Shown: piece by piece, positions 1 to 10,500 of the stretch
Numbering within the stretch: position 1 is the first letter of the stretch
Layout: each line of letters starts with the position of its first letter
Source of the DNA: Meiothermus sp.
GTDB taxonomy: Bacteria; Deinococcota; Deinococci; Deinococcales; Thermaceae
Assembly: GCA_026004095.1 (NCBI GenBank)
Contig: BPIL01000006.1
Location: 62,001-126,000, forward strand
Length of the DNA: 64,000 nt
Reading direction: 5' to 3'
Translations under genes and position numbers: made by a program
Notes under the pieces: generated by a model
The model's input: only the letters and a program-made list of their open reading frames with translations
Told to the model about the DNA's origin: nothing
The model's database searches: none

Positions 1-927
1 GGTGGCCTTGCGCCCGGCCTCGTCGGCGTCGAAGGCAAGGTAAAGCTCGGCAGCATCGGCCCGCCGCAGAAGGTGGGCCTGCTCACCGGAAAGCGACGAG
101 CCCAGCACCGCCACCGCCTCAGTAAAGCCCATCTGGTGCAGGGCGATAACATCAAACAACCCTTCCACCACCACCGCCCGCCCCCGCTCGCGGATGGCCG
201 ACCGGGCCTGGGGATAGCCGTACAGGAGCTGGCTTTTTTTGAACAGGGCGGTCTCCGGGGAGTTGAGGTACTTGGGGTTGTCCTCTTTTTCCAGGGCTCG
301 AGCGGTGAAGGCCACAATGCGGCCCAGCGAGTCTTGTATTGGGAAGGTTACGCGGTGGCGAAAGCGGTCGAAGTAGCGACCTTCGCGCTCCACCAACACC
401 CCGGCCTCCGCGGCTTCCTGGGGGTCTACACCGTGCCCCTGAAGATGTCGAATCAGACCATCCCAGCTTTTGGGCGCGTAGCCCAGGCCAAACCGCTCAA
501 TGGAGGCAGAGCCCAGGCCGCGCTCCTGCAGGTATCGCTCGGCTGGGCCGGATAGGTTGGCACGGAAGTAGGCCTGGGTGAGCTCGAGGATCTGCAAAAC
601 CTCCTTGCGCGGGGAGGAACGCCCCTTGGGCTGCGGCAGCTCCACCCCGGTCTCCTGGGCCAGACGTTCCAGGGCCTCCCAAAACCCAATCCCCTCGATC
701 TTCTGCAAAAAAGCAAAGATATCCCCTCCGTTCTTACAACCAAAGCAGTAGCACAGCCCCTTGTCCTCGCTGACCTGAAAGGAGGGGGTCTTTTCCTGAT
801 GAAACGGGCACAAACCCTTCCAGGTTCCCTTTCCACTGGGCTTGAGCGCCACATACCGGCCCACCAGCTCGCGAATGGGCATCCGCGAGCGAATCAGTTC
901 GATGGCTTGGTTCAATTGGGCATCCAT
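1..927 (-). CDS. dnaG: DNA primase, N-terminal part (runs off the window)
   Basis: DnaG makes the RNA primers for replication at the fork. The 309 residues present begin at ATG 927 and run off the left edge. A CHC2 zinc-binding domain is visible (C40, H43, C61, C64, within CPFHQEKTPSF and CYCFGC). The catalytic core follows, and a TOPRIM domain lies at the truncated end with VEGLFD and FDADEAG acidic motifs. A GAGG ribosome-binding site sits 7 bases before the ATG. A TAGAAT -10-like box lies at 973-978, but I see no convincing -35. The helicase-binding C-terminus is outside the window. Identification is firm. Confidence 0.95.
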   Translation of the reverse strand, partial: MDAQLNQAIELIRSRMPIRELVGRYVALKPSGKGTWKGLCPFHQEKTPSFQVSEDKGLCYCFGCKNGGDIFAFLQKIEGIGFWEALERLAQETGVELPQPKGRSSPRKEVLQILELTQAYFRANLSGPAERYLQERGLGSASIERFGLGYAPKSWDGLIRHLQGHGVDPQEAAEAGVLVEREGRYFDRFRHRVTFPIQDSLGRIVAFTARALEKEDNPKYLNSPETALFKKSQLLYGYPQARSAIRERGRAVVVEGLFDVIALHQMGFTEAVAVLGSSLSGEQAHLLRRADAAELYLAFDADEAGRKAT

Positions 928-1044
928 AGGTGCGCCTCTGACAGACCGGTGGGCCAGCAAATTTAGAGCCTTATTCTAACCCGCCTTGGCTGGAAAGGGC
1001 CCGAAGCTAAAGGGTTCCCATCAACTGGAGGCCATGCCACGTGC

Positions 1045-4000
1045 TTAATCGAGCTGCACAGGGCGTGGTTTCCAGGGCGCAGCGGCCTGCTGAGAAAACC
1101 AGCGAGCCAGCGCACCTAAGATCCCATACCCCCGGAAGCTATCGGTGCTTAAGCGAGGTTTGTCACCCTTCAAAGCCGTTCGCACCAGCGTAAACCACAG
1201 TTCAGCCAGGGGTGTTTTGGCTTCAAAGTCCAGCAGGTCAACGGGATCGCGGCCCATGCTCAGTAAAATCTGCGCCTGCAGTAAGCGGGCATAACCGTGT
1301 TGCGTCACAAAACCGGCTGCCATGGTTTTTCGAAGCAGGTACCGCACAATCGTCAGGGCCTTTTTGGGATTCCGGGTCTGATAGAGGAAGCCCAGGCCCA
1401 GCAGCGCATGGAAGAAGAGCCTGGGGTTGTGCGCCCGCTGCGCCAGCAAGGCTGCCTGGCGCATATGTTCAACCCCGGCCCGCTCCCAGTGCCAGGAATA
1501 GATGGCCCTGGCCAGTGCACAGGCTGCCTGCACCTCTGGGTGTTGCAGACCCTCGAGGCCCTTGAGCATCCGCTGGAGCATCTGAGCGTTGGTCTGTCCA
1601 GGGGCCAGGGCATAGGCCAGGGCCAGAATAGCCAGCAGGCTGGGCGAAGGGGCTCGAGCCACCGCTGATTCCCCAAAGAACAGCGCATCATCGAGCTGGC
1701 CCGACTCCATCAAATAGCGCAGGCGAACCCGGCTTACCCGCTCGATCGCCCAGGGGGGCGCGCCCTCCAGCAACAGCAAGCCCTCTTCCAGCAAAGCCCC
1801 CGCCTCCTCGAGCCGGCCCATATCGAGCTGTAGATCAGCCAGGTTGCTGTTGTACAGGCTGCTAAACCACGACGGCAGCACCTCGCCCGGTGGCGGGCCC
1901 AGGGCGTTCAGGGCATCGCTGAGCCTGAACTGCCGCCAGAACACCTCAGACAGAATTTGTCGCGCCTCGAAGGTTTCCGCGGGGCTATGGGCGCACTCCC
2001 TGAGGTAGGTCTCGCACTGCGCCTGGGCCAGCTTTAGCTGTCCGGAGCGCAGCCAGCCCCGGGCCCGGATCAGCTTGGCTGAACCCTCGAGGCGCGGGGG
2101 CAGCCCTTCCAACAAGGCCAGCGCCCGATCCAGCGGAAGGGTACGGGCCAGCGCCAGTGCCCAGCGGGGCTCCATTTGATGGGGAGGGCTCGTTTCCGGC
2201 AGCCCGGGGCCTTCCTCCGGCGGCTCTGCAATGCCGGCAGTTTCCTGCGGTATCAGGTGTTCCACCAGGTCGGTTTGCCCCAAGGCCAGACCTGCCTCGA
2301 GGCGAATTGCCCAGGCCCGCTGGCGCAAGCCCAGGGGTAGCTCCTGGGCCTCCAGCGGAAGACCGGCCAGTTCCAGGGCCTCGGCATAGCGACCCAGGGC
2401 CAGGTGGGCCTCGGCGGCCTCGAGCGCGGCCTGCCAGCGCACATTCCCCTCCGCCAGACGCAAGGCCTCGAGGAAGCCCAGGATGGCCGCCGAGTACCGC
2501 TCCTCGGCCCAGGTCTGCTGGGCCACCACCCGCCACATACGATAGGCCGTAGCCAGATCACCGGCGGCCTCGAGGTGGGTGGCTGCCTCGGCCAGACGAC
2601 CCTGGCGCTGATACCAGCGCGCGGCCTGCTGGTGCCAGGTCTTAACCTGCTGCCCCCCTACCTGACCCAGAATGGCCTCCCGCAGCCAGGGAACCGCGAA
2701 CCGTAGCTGCCCCCGGTCGTCGGCTTCCAGGTACCCCTCCCCCACCAGCCGGGTCAGGTCGGCCTCCTCCCCTACCAGATGCCTCACCAGCTCAGGTGGA
2801 ACGGTCGCACCCAGGACGGCTGCCGCCTGCAGGGCCACCCGGGCCAGGCGGGGCAGGCTATCCAGCCTAGGCTGAAACAACGGAATGGGTTCAGGCTCGC
2901 CGGTAGGGGTGAGGCTCAGGGCCTGCACGGCCAGGGGGTAGCCCCCACTGGCCTCCGCCAGATGAAGACTGGCTGCCGGGCCCAGGTCGGGGCGGATGCG
3001 CAAAATAAGACGCTGAGCATCTTCCAGTGAAAGGGGCTCGAGCAGGAGGGTTTCCAGATCCTCGGCAGCCTCCCAGCGGTTTTGCCTCGCCACCAGGAGC
3101 AGCATTACGCCGGGCGGCGCTGGACGGCGGGTGAACTCGAGCACGGTGGGGTCGGCGTTGTGCATGTCTTCCAACACCACCACCAGCGGGGCCTGCTGGG
3201 CTATCCAGGCCAGCAAAGTCCACCAGGCTTCTATCAGCAAGCGATCCAGCTCATCGGAGGGCAGGCCCGGGTGCTCTCCAACGCCGATGCTGAAGTCCAG
3301 CACCGTACGAAGATGTTCTGGCAAATTGATCTGCCGAAGCTGGGAAAGCCCCCCCGGCAACAGCCTGTGCAGAGCCTGTTGCAGGGCGTAGCGCAGGGCT
3401 ACCCCAGTGGTTAGTCGGGGCGCCAGCACACCACGCACCCCATCCGGCAGGGTTTCTATGAGATGGCGGGCCAGGTGCGACTTACCAACCCCCATTGGGC
3501 CATAAAGCACCAATCGCCGACCCGCCCCAGCCCGCACAGCTTCTAGGGCCTGCCGCAGGATGCGCACCTCCCGCTCCCGCCCCAGCACCTCTGGCGGATC
3601 CGGGCGCAGCCCCAGAAAGCGGTATGGGGAAAGCGGCTCGGCGTAACCCTTGAGGGGTTGGGGCGGCAGGGCTTCGGTAATCGCGCTCGGAACCAGGCGC
3701 ATGGTTGTCTCGTCGCACCATACCTCACCCGGCGGGGCCGCCTGCGACAGGCGCTGCGAGAGGTTGATGGCCGGGCCCAGCACGGTCTGATCACCGGCCA
3801 CCCCACCCCCTAAGGGCGTGCGCAGAACCAGGCCACTAGCAACCCCTGCACGGCCCGGTAAGGTGCTTGAAGCCACCATCGCCTGGGCGGCTTCCAGGGC
3901 CGCCCGCGCATCGGATTCCTGGCTACGCGGCACGCCAAAAACCGCCAAAAAACCGTCTCCAAAAAACTTATCTATGTGCCCGCCATAGACCCGGACATGG

Positions 4001-4215
4001 CTGGCCGCGGTCTGTAGAGCGGTGTTGGCAGCTTCCCAGGTATCTTCCAGCGGGTGGGCCAGCGCGTACTCGGTAAACCTCGAGAGATCGAAAAACACCG
4101 CACTGACCCAGCGCCGCTCCTGAACAAAAGCCCCCCCCGGTAGCAAGGCATTACCGCAACGGACGCAATTTTCCTCTCCATCCGCATTGCTGTGACCACA
4201 ACGGGGGCAAACCAT
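1045..4215 (-). CDS. Zinc ribbon / class III cyclase-like / AAA ATPase / TPR regulatory protein
   Basis: A signalling protein of about 1056 residues. A four-cysteine zinc ribbon comes first (CPRCGH...CVRCG, residues 3-21). A class III nucleotidyl cyclase domain follows, with two metal-binding Asp motifs (FFDLSRFT, KFFGDGF) and the NLSQR Asn/Arg pair. An AAA/NB-ARC-like ATPase has Walker A GPMGVGKS near residue 240 and Walker B VVVLEDMHNAD. The C-terminal half is helical TPR-like repeat. I chose ATG 4215, which directly precedes the zinc ribbon; a GTG at 4230 would add five residues. The architecture matches large cyclase-ATPase-TPR regulators. Whether it makes cAMP is not shown: the usual DTVN segment reads PAIN here, so it may act mainly as a sensor ATPase. 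It lies between dnaG and an unknown gene, all on the minus strand. Confidence 0.8.
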   Translation of the reverse strand: MVCPRCGHSNADGEENCVRCGNALLPGGAFVQERRWVSAVFFDLSRFTEYALAHPLEDTWEAANTALQTAASHVRVYGGHIDKFFGDGFLAVFGVPRSQESDARAALEAAQAMVASSTLPGRAGVASGLVLRTPLGGGVAGDQTVLGPAINLSQRLSQAAPPGEVWCDETTMRLVPSAITEALPPQPLKGYAEPLSPYRFLGLRPDPPEVLGREREVRILRQALEAVRAGAGRRLVLYGPMGVGKSHLARHLIETLPDGVRGVLAPRLTTGVALRYALQQALHRLLPGGLSQLRQINLPEHLRTVLDFSIGVGEHPGLPSDELDRLLIEAWWTLLAWIAQQAPLVVVLEDMHNADPTVLEFTRRPAPPGVMLLLVARQNRWEAAEDLETLLLEPLSLEDAQRLILRIRPDLGPAASLHLAEASGGYPLAVQALSLTPTGEPEPIPLFQPRLDSLPRLARVALQAAAVLGATVPPELVRHLVGEEADLTRLVGEGYLEADDRGQLRFAVPWLREAILGQVGGQQVKTWHQQAARWYQRQGRLAEAATHLEAAGDLATAYRMWRVVAQQTWAEERYSAAILGFLEALRLAEGNVRWQAALEAAEAHLALGRYAEALELAGLPLEAQELPLGLRQRAWAIRLEAGLALGQTDLVEHLIPQETAGIAEPPEEGPGLPETSPPHQMEPRWALALARTLPLDRALALLEGLPPRLEGSAKLIRARGWLRSGQLKLAQAQCETYLRECAHSPAETFEARQILSEVFWRQFRLSDALNALGPPPGEVLPSWFSSLYNSNLADLQLDMGRLEEAGALLEEGLLLLEGAPPWAIERVSRVRLRYLMESGQLDDALFFGESAVARAPSPSLLAILALAYALAPGQTNAQMLQRMLKGLEGLQHPEVQAACALARAIYSWHWERAGVEHMRQAALLAQRAHNPRLFFHALLGLGFLYQTRNPKKALTIVRYLLRKTMAAGFVTQHGYARLLQAQILLSMGRDPVDLLDFEAKTPLAELWFTLVRTALKGDKPRLSTDSFRGYGILGALARWFSQQAAAPWKPRPVQLD

Positions 4216-4393
4216 AGGGCAAAACCACACTGGAAATATTGGTCGGTGCGATGAAAATGAATTACATCGCCTGGCAGCCTGCTACGAGTACGTGATGCCC
4301 AACACCAGCAAGTATAGCCCGTTGGACAACGATTTCCAAGCCAGCTAGCAAAAACCTCTGTGAAGCACCCCGCCCGCTTACCCCACAGCCAGC

Positions 4394-4855
4394 CTAGCGG
4401 GACACTTCCGGCCGAAAGGCCATCAGCGGAGGCGCCAAATGGGCCTGAATTGGGGTACCCAGCTCCGGCAGCCTCGAGCCGGCCAGCACCAGGTGCAGCC
4501 GGTTCTCTTGCCCGGCCCCCGCCAGGCCCAGCAAAAAGTACCGGCTGTCCAGCACCGCTTCCACACGGCCCCGCACCTTGTAACGCCCCCCACCAAGATG
4601 CTCGATGGCAGGAGGCTCTGAGGCCGCCTCCCAGTGCACCACCTGCCCATGGATCACCAGCGAGGCTGCTCCCCCAGAGAAGGGCGTGATGCCCCTGTCG
4701 AAAACATACAGAACACCCCATGGGGTGAGCACCTCGAGCACCGGGCTCCCCAGGGGTTCTGGGCTCACAGGCCAGGTCTGTGCATACGGTGCAAAACGCT
4801 CCCAGAAGGCTTCCGGGCTATCCTCGAGGGCTGCAGGTCGGGTGACTGCCTTCAT
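4394..4855 (-). CDS. Hypothetical protein, 153 aa
   Basis: I do not recognise this family. The protein is soluble-looking, with no signal peptide or membrane segment, and rich in beta-strand-like stretches (VLEVLTPWGVLYVF, SLVIHGQVVHW, RYKVRGRVEAVL). The C-terminal half resembles a small OB- or single-strand-type barrel, but that is only an impression. A TATGAT -10-like box (4864-4869) ends 8 bases before the ATG, suggesting a leaderless or near-leaderless transcript. It lies between the cyclase-like regulator and the bamA-like gene, all on the minus strand, with CTCGAG-rich codon use like its neighbours. The reading frame is supported mainly by the absence of any better frame and by the promoter box. 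Confidence 0.6.
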   Translation of the reverse strand: MKAVTRPAALEDSPEAFWERFAPYAQTWPVSPEPLGSPVLEVLTPWGVLYVFDRGITPFSGGAASLVIHGQVVHWEAASEPPAIEHLGGGRYKVRGRVEAVLDSRYFLLGLAGAGQENRLHLVLAGSRLPELGTPIQAHLAPPLMAFRPEVSR

Positions 4856-4914
4856 CAGGCTCTATCATACGCATTTCGCTAGTATCGTTGGCAGGCTCGA
4901 GGATGCCCAGCTCT

Positions 4915-7491
4915 CTAGAAGCCAAGGCCTAAGCGCAGTGCAAAGCGGCCCGTGGGGTAGCGCTGGCTAAAACCGTAGTCGAGGCGTATGGGCGGCAGGA
5001 TGGCCCCAAGCAGGTCAAGGTTGAGTTGCAGGCCCACGCCGGCCCCCAGGAAGAAAGCGTCCAGATCGCCTGAAGCCGGCCATAGGCGGCCAAAATCCGC
5101 AAACACAAAACCATAGAGGTTGGTGCCGCCGGTGGGGCTCAATCCAAAGTCGTAACCATACTCGATCGAGCCGTTCAACACGGTGGTGCCTTTATCCAGG
5201 AAGCGGGGGTCGTAACCGCGCAGGGTTGTGATATCGGTGCTGTTACCCCCCAGGCTAAACTTTTGACTGTCCTGCGCAGTGCCCAGAATGGTGCCTACAG
5301 AAACCCGCAAACCCAGGGCCTGACGGGCTGCCTGATCTAGCTGGAAATAGGTTCTTCCAGTGATCACCACCGGAACGTACTGCGTCACATCGCTGCCCTT
5401 AGGGAAGGTGATGCCGTAGCCCGTGCTGAGGTTGATCGAAAAGCCCTGGGTGGGGAAGGTAGGGCTGTTGAGGGTGGAGTAGGTCGCGCCCAGGGTCAGC
5501 GTAATGGCCTGAAACTCCCGCACGCTCTGTTCAAACTTGCTCTGGGCATCCTGCAACAAGGCCTCGCTGCAGGCGGTGTCCTCGGCCACCGAGGGGTTGG
5601 CGGTGTTGCTCGAGTCCGAGACCTTCACCAAACAGCGGGGCCGGTTGGGGTCGCCGACCTCCAGAAAGGGAATGCTCCATTCCCAGCCAAGCCCCGCCGA
5701 AACCCGCAGGTTGGGAAGGTCGCTGCTCAGGGGACGCGAGATGGTGAAGCTAATACCGGTCTTGCGCTCGGTATACTGCCACTGCGAGGTTTTGTCGCTA
5801 TCGTCGATGATCCCGTCGCCGTTGAGGTCGGGGGTATTCCCGTTGTAAAGCTGCTCGAGGGGGAAGCTAATGTTGGCTTGCGGCTGGCTGTAGATGCTCA
5901 CCCCAAAGGAGGTGCGCACCTGCTTGAAGTCGGCAAAGTCGATGTAGATCCAGGGAATGCGGTAAGAGGCACTGAAGGTTAGAAACTGGCCGGCGTCGTT
6001 GGGGTTAATACCCAGGGTTACGTTGTACTGGTGGGCCAGCCCCCACAGGTTGGTATCGCTGATGCCAATGCTGCCCTCCCAGCCGGTCAGGCTGCTCCAG
6101 GAAATTCCAGGTACAAAACTGCCGGTCTGGGCTTCGCGGAAGCTCAACACCAGGATCACATCCTCGGGTTTTTCACCCTGTTGGGGGCGTACCCCTGGCG
6201 GCTCGCGCAACAAACCCGTGCGCAAAACGTTGGTAATACCCTGGCGCAGAGCGCTAACCGAAAACAGGCTACCCACCGGGGGCATCTCACGCAAAAACAC
6301 GCTGGGGTCGGTGCGGGTCAGGGCCGGCTCGATACGGTAGCCCGCAATTCGCAGCTCGCGCAGCCGCTGCACATAGACCCCCTCGCGGAAGCTAATCTCG
6401 GGCTGGGCCACGAGGTCGTAGCCAAGATCGCGGTACTCCCGCAGAATACGGGCGAAATCCTCGTTGGCTAGGGTTGGGCTGTACTCGTCTCCAGGCTTAA
6501 GACGCATTTTCGATAACAACTGTTCTGTGGGAATGGCGGTGTTGCCTTCTATGCGCACTTCACGAATCGCCCCATAGCGCTGTTCACCAACCTGAAAAGT
6601 CAGGCGCACCCCCTCCTGGCTTATCCGCTCGGGCCTTAAGTCAACCACCCGCCCAAGGCTACGGGATAGAGCATTAACCCCATCCAGTATGCGGTCGAGG
6701 TTGAAAGGATCGCCCACTTTGAGGTTCAGGGAGCTGATATCCACCCCTCGAGCGCTGATCTCCACAATCTTCAGCTCACTAAAAGCCACCCTGAGCACGC
6801 CGTCCACCAGGCTGGTACCGGCCAGGTTGACTCCGCTGCCCCTAAAGCCCGCCGCCGCGTATACATCGGCCGTGCGCCCTACTGCATCGCGGAAGCGTTC
6901 GAAGGAGAAGCGCCCGTTCTCGATCACCGGCTGAAAGAGCGGCTCGAGGCGTTCTTTGGGAACATAGGTAGCCGCCCCCACCTCCACCGACTTGAGCTCG
7001 GGGCTTTCATCCACATTGAAAAAAAGCTCCACACCCCCGGCCACCTCCTTGGCCTCGGGGACAATCCTGGGCTCAAACGGGAAGCCCTCGTTGCGGTAGA
7101 TCCTGGCCAAGGCCTGGGCCGCCTCGCTGGCTTTTTTGGGGTTGAAAACCGAGCCCACCCCGATGGCCTGTTCGGTCTCCAGGTAGCGCAGCACATTGGC
7201 CTCGGGGAAAGCCCTGGCCGAGGTGGTCACTTTGGTGATGCTGGGGTTGGTCACCACTTCCACCACCAGCTTGCTGTCTTCCAGTCGAATTTTTACATCC
7301 CGGAAATAACCCGTATCCAGTACGGCTGCACGGGCCTGCTCGAGGTCACCCGGTTCATCACCCACCCCAAAAGGCAGCGCAATACGTACCAGGGCCGCCA
7401 GCACGGCATCGGTGCCCCGCACTTCCACTTCCTGAATGGGGGCCGCCCAGGCCGCGCCCAGCAAAAACAAAACGGCGAACCATCGCTTCAT
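4915..7491 (-). CDS. bamA: Outer-membrane assembly protein, Omp85/BamA family
   Basis: About 858 residues. The N-terminal signal peptide (MKRWFAVLFLLGAAWAAP) is followed by several POTRA-type repeats (IQEVEVRG, ITKVTT, SVEVGAATY, IREVRIEGN). A C-terminal Omp85 beta-barrel ends in aromatic/hydrophobic strands (FALRLGLGF). The family inserts beta-barrel proteins into the outer membrane. I chose ATG 7491 because the signal peptide starts there; ATG 7503 would add four residues, and neither has a clear Shine-Dalgarno. The end of the tamB-like gene lies about 78 bp upstream on the same strand, so the two probably form one unit, as TamA/TamB do elsewhere. It could be the TamA-like partner rather than the essential BamA; one window cannot decide. 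Confidence 0.85.
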   Translation of the reverse strand: MKRWFAVLFLLGAAWAAPIQEVEVRGTDAVLAALVRIALPFGVGDEPGDLEQARAAVLDTGYFRDVKIRLEDSKLVVEVVTNPSITKVTTSARAFPEANVLRYLETEQAIGVGSVFNPKKASEAAQALARIYRNEGFPFEPRIVPEAKEVAGGVELFFNVDESPELKSVEVGAATYVPKERLEPLFQPVIENGRFSFERFRDAVGRTADVYAAAGFRGSGVNLAGTSLVDGVLRVAFSELKIVEISARGVDISSLNLKVGDPFNLDRILDGVNALSRSLGRVVDLRPERISQEGVRLTFQVGEQRYGAIREVRIEGNTAIPTEQLLSKMRLKPGDEYSPTLANEDFARILREYRDLGYDLVAQPEISFREGVYVQRLRELRIAGYRIEPALTRTDPSVFLREMPPVGSLFSVSALRQGITNVLRTGLLREPPGVRPQQGEKPEDVILVLSFREAQTGSFVPGISWSSLTGWEGSIGISDTNLWGLAHQYNVTLGINPNDAGQFLTFSASYRIPWIYIDFADFKQVRTSFGVSIYSQPQANISFPLEQLYNGNTPDLNGDGIIDDSDKTSQWQYTERKTGISFTISRPLSSDLPNLRVSAGLGWEWSIPFLEVGDPNRPRCLVKVSDSSNTANPSVAEDTACSEALLQDAQSKFEQSVREFQAITLTLGATYSTLNSPTFPTQGFSINLSTGYGITFPKGSDVTQYVPVVITGRTYFQLDQAARQALGLRVSVGTILGTAQDSQKFSLGGNSTDITTLRGYDPRFLDKGTTVLNGSIEYGYDFGLSPTGGTNLYGFVFADFGRLWPASGDLDAFFLGAGVGLQLNLDLLGAILPPIRLDYGFSQRYPTGRFALRLGLGF

Positions 7492-7568
7492 GCTGCCAAA
7501 CATATGCGAAGCGCGTGAAGTGTGAGTGAGAGAGCTTTCAACACGCCCACACCCCGCTGCTTCGATTT

Positions 7569-10500
7569 TTAGAAGCGGAAAGTAAAGCCCACACCAAACT
7601 TAATACCGTCGCTGCGGTAACCATCCCCCACCCCCGTGGCCAGATCAATGGTGAGGTCGGCCCCGAGGGGACGGATCGTCCAGCCAAATGAAATTTCCGG
7701 CCTGGGCTGGGGGAAGACCTCGGTGCTGAAGCGCAGACGATAATCGCCTTGCAGGTATTCGGCAAAAATGGTCTGGTAGCCCCGAAGGTCTACCGAGTAG
7801 GCAAAAAACAGCTCAGGAGACAGATAGCGCCCGATGGTGAAGCGGGTCTCCTCGATGGTACCGCCGTTCAGAGCGGGGATTTCCACCCGCACCTGATCCA
7901 GCCCCAAAGCCTTGGCCAGTTCGCGCTCGAGCTGCCCCACAATAAAGTTCTGTATCGCGGCCTGAAGGCCGGTCTGGGCAATATCGCTGGGCAGGGCCGA
8001 TAGGTCGGAGCGGCCCAGCAGGAGCAAGGTATAGATTTCGGCCTCACTGTATGGTTGGCCGTCGGCTTTGCGGGCTGTTTCGTTGTTGTAGATAGCCTCA
8101 AAAGTGGGGGTCAAACTAACCTTGATACGCCCATTCTGCCGCAGAAATTCCCCCTTGAGGGTCAGGTTGATCTGAATGCGGCGGTTGTCCTGGGCACGAT
8201 CCTGCACCTGCGTGTCAGCCACAATCTGCAACTCGGGCAGAATTCCAGCGGCCGGGCTAAACTGGGCGTAACTGCGCTGCTCGGTGGAGCGATCCCGGAT
8301 GGTAAAGTCGCGATCCCACAGGCGGAAGTTCCCCCGCAAAGGCACCACCTCCCCCGACAGGTAGGGATTGGAGATATCGCCGTTGAGGAAGACCTCGCCG
8401 GCAAGTTCGCCCTGGGCCAGCGCCTCCTGGATGATAATGCCCCGCTCGGCCTTGAATTGAATGTTAGCGAATTCCACGGGAACCAGATTGGCCGGACGGG
8501 TAGAGGCAGCCTCGGATGGGGTGCTAATGGTTACCTCACGCTGACCCGCGGGCAACCCCAGCCGGGCCCGGATCACATTGGCCGCCCCCTGAAGAATGTA
8601 GGTTCCACGCTGATAGCGCAAAATTAAGTTGGTCTCGAGCAACCCATCCAGCAAGAAGTACTGTGGGTAGCTGACCGGCACCTGTCCCTGCAGGGTCAGG
8701 ATGAGCTGGGGAAAGAGCGTACCATACAAGCGGGCATCCTGCTTTTGTAAACGAGCATCCACCGTGTAGGCCGGGTAATTGAAGCTCAGATCAAAGGGCT
8801 CATCGGGACTCAGGAGCGGCAGGTTGGCCAAACCCGTAGCCCGCACCGTAAAGTTGCTGAGGTCGCCCTCGCCAGAAAGCTGGGCCTCGGCTGGGTAGGG
8901 GGCGGTCAGTTTGATACGGCCCTCTGCGCTGGTGGTGTTACCAACGCGCAGCACCGCGCGGGGGGTCTCGGCCCGCACCGGGCCCAGCTTGAAGCCAAAA
9001 TTTTCCAGGGTAAGGTCAAACGCTTCGCCGTTCGAAACCAGGCGCAGCGTACCGCTGCCCTCGGGGGCCAGCGGCTTGAGGTTGGGTATAACCTGCAAAA
9101 CCGGCGTAAAACTGGTGTTCTCCAGGCTGAGGCGAAGGTTGCTACCCCGTCGGCCATAGTAGCCCGACCCCGTCCAGGTTCCCTTGCCCGAAAGGCTCAA
9201 CCGGTCTATGTATAACCGCTCCTGCTCAAATCGCAACGCAGCCGCACCCACCAGGGTGTCGCCGCCACCCTGGAAGCGCAGGTACTCCCCTACCCAGATG
9301 CCCCTGGAGGCCCAGGGGTCGCGGATGTTATAGCTGAAACTGGTTCGCCCCGTCCAAAAAGCCTGACCGGCCAGTTCACCAGCCCAGGTTGAGAACAGCC
9401 AGTGCAAGGGGAAAGCCGCCGCCACGGCCTCTCCGCTCAGGATGCCGTTTTCCAGGCGAATCCTGGCCGTAGTCCGGTTGGAACCCAGGTTGCCGTTCTG
9501 CATCAAACCGCCCGACGGATCGGCCTTCTCGAAGTCAATTTCGGCCTGCAACAGGCCATTGGCAATCCCGCCCTTGGCCTCCATAGCCAGCACCAGCTCA
9601 TCGCCCTTAACCTTGAGCCCCGGGCTGCTGAGGTTGAACTCGATCTGGCCCTGGTCGTATACCAGCGAGCCCGTCGTTCGACCCGCTAGAAAGGGCAGGC
9701 GGCTGGCCAACTGGGGCACCTCTTCAATCGCCAGATCCCTAAAGCCAACCCGCGCCTGCAGGCCGCTGGGGGCCAGGGTTCCCCGTATCTCGAGGCCGCC
9801 CACCTCACCATCCAGGCTACCGGTGGCGCTGAGGGTATCCTGACCATCCACCCGAAGCCGCAGGCGGCTGGAAAGGGGCTCGAGGGGCAGATCAAGTTGC
9901 AGGCGACCCTGCCATCGGCCCGGGCCAGGGTACCTTATCTGCCCTTCCACCCAGGGCCCTTTTGCAGTCAGGGTGGCCTCGAGCAGGCGCCCCTCGGCCT
10001 CGATCTGCTGCTTTTGTTGGGGATCGCGGTACAGCAGCTTCCAGCCCCCATCGAGGCCAATCTGCCCGGTTAGAGCACCACTTTTCCAGGGAAGCCACTC
10101 GGTGGTGGGGTGCACCACCCGCACGCTGGCCTGCGGCCCGGAGCCCTCGAGGCTCAGGCCCAGCCCATAGACGGTAAGCTCGAGCCCACCGCTAAGCTGC
10201 CCCTGTTTGAAGACTAGCTCGCCCGTTCCCAGCTCCGGCGCCGAGAGGCTTACGGCGAAAGTCTGTAAGTTCAGGGCCGCCACCAGGCGCCCCCCGGCCA
10301 GGGGATAGACCGCCTCGAGCTCGGGCCCCCGGCCCCGCACCTCGAGGTTATGCACATCCAGCTCACCCGAGGCGCTGCGCTCGGAGAGGTTAATCATCAG
10401 GCTGCTGGCCCGGCGGGTGCTGGCCGGGGTGGGGCTGTCCAGGCTCTCGCGGTTGGGGGCCACCTGCAGCATGGGGTAGCGCAGGCGCAGGGCCAGGCCC

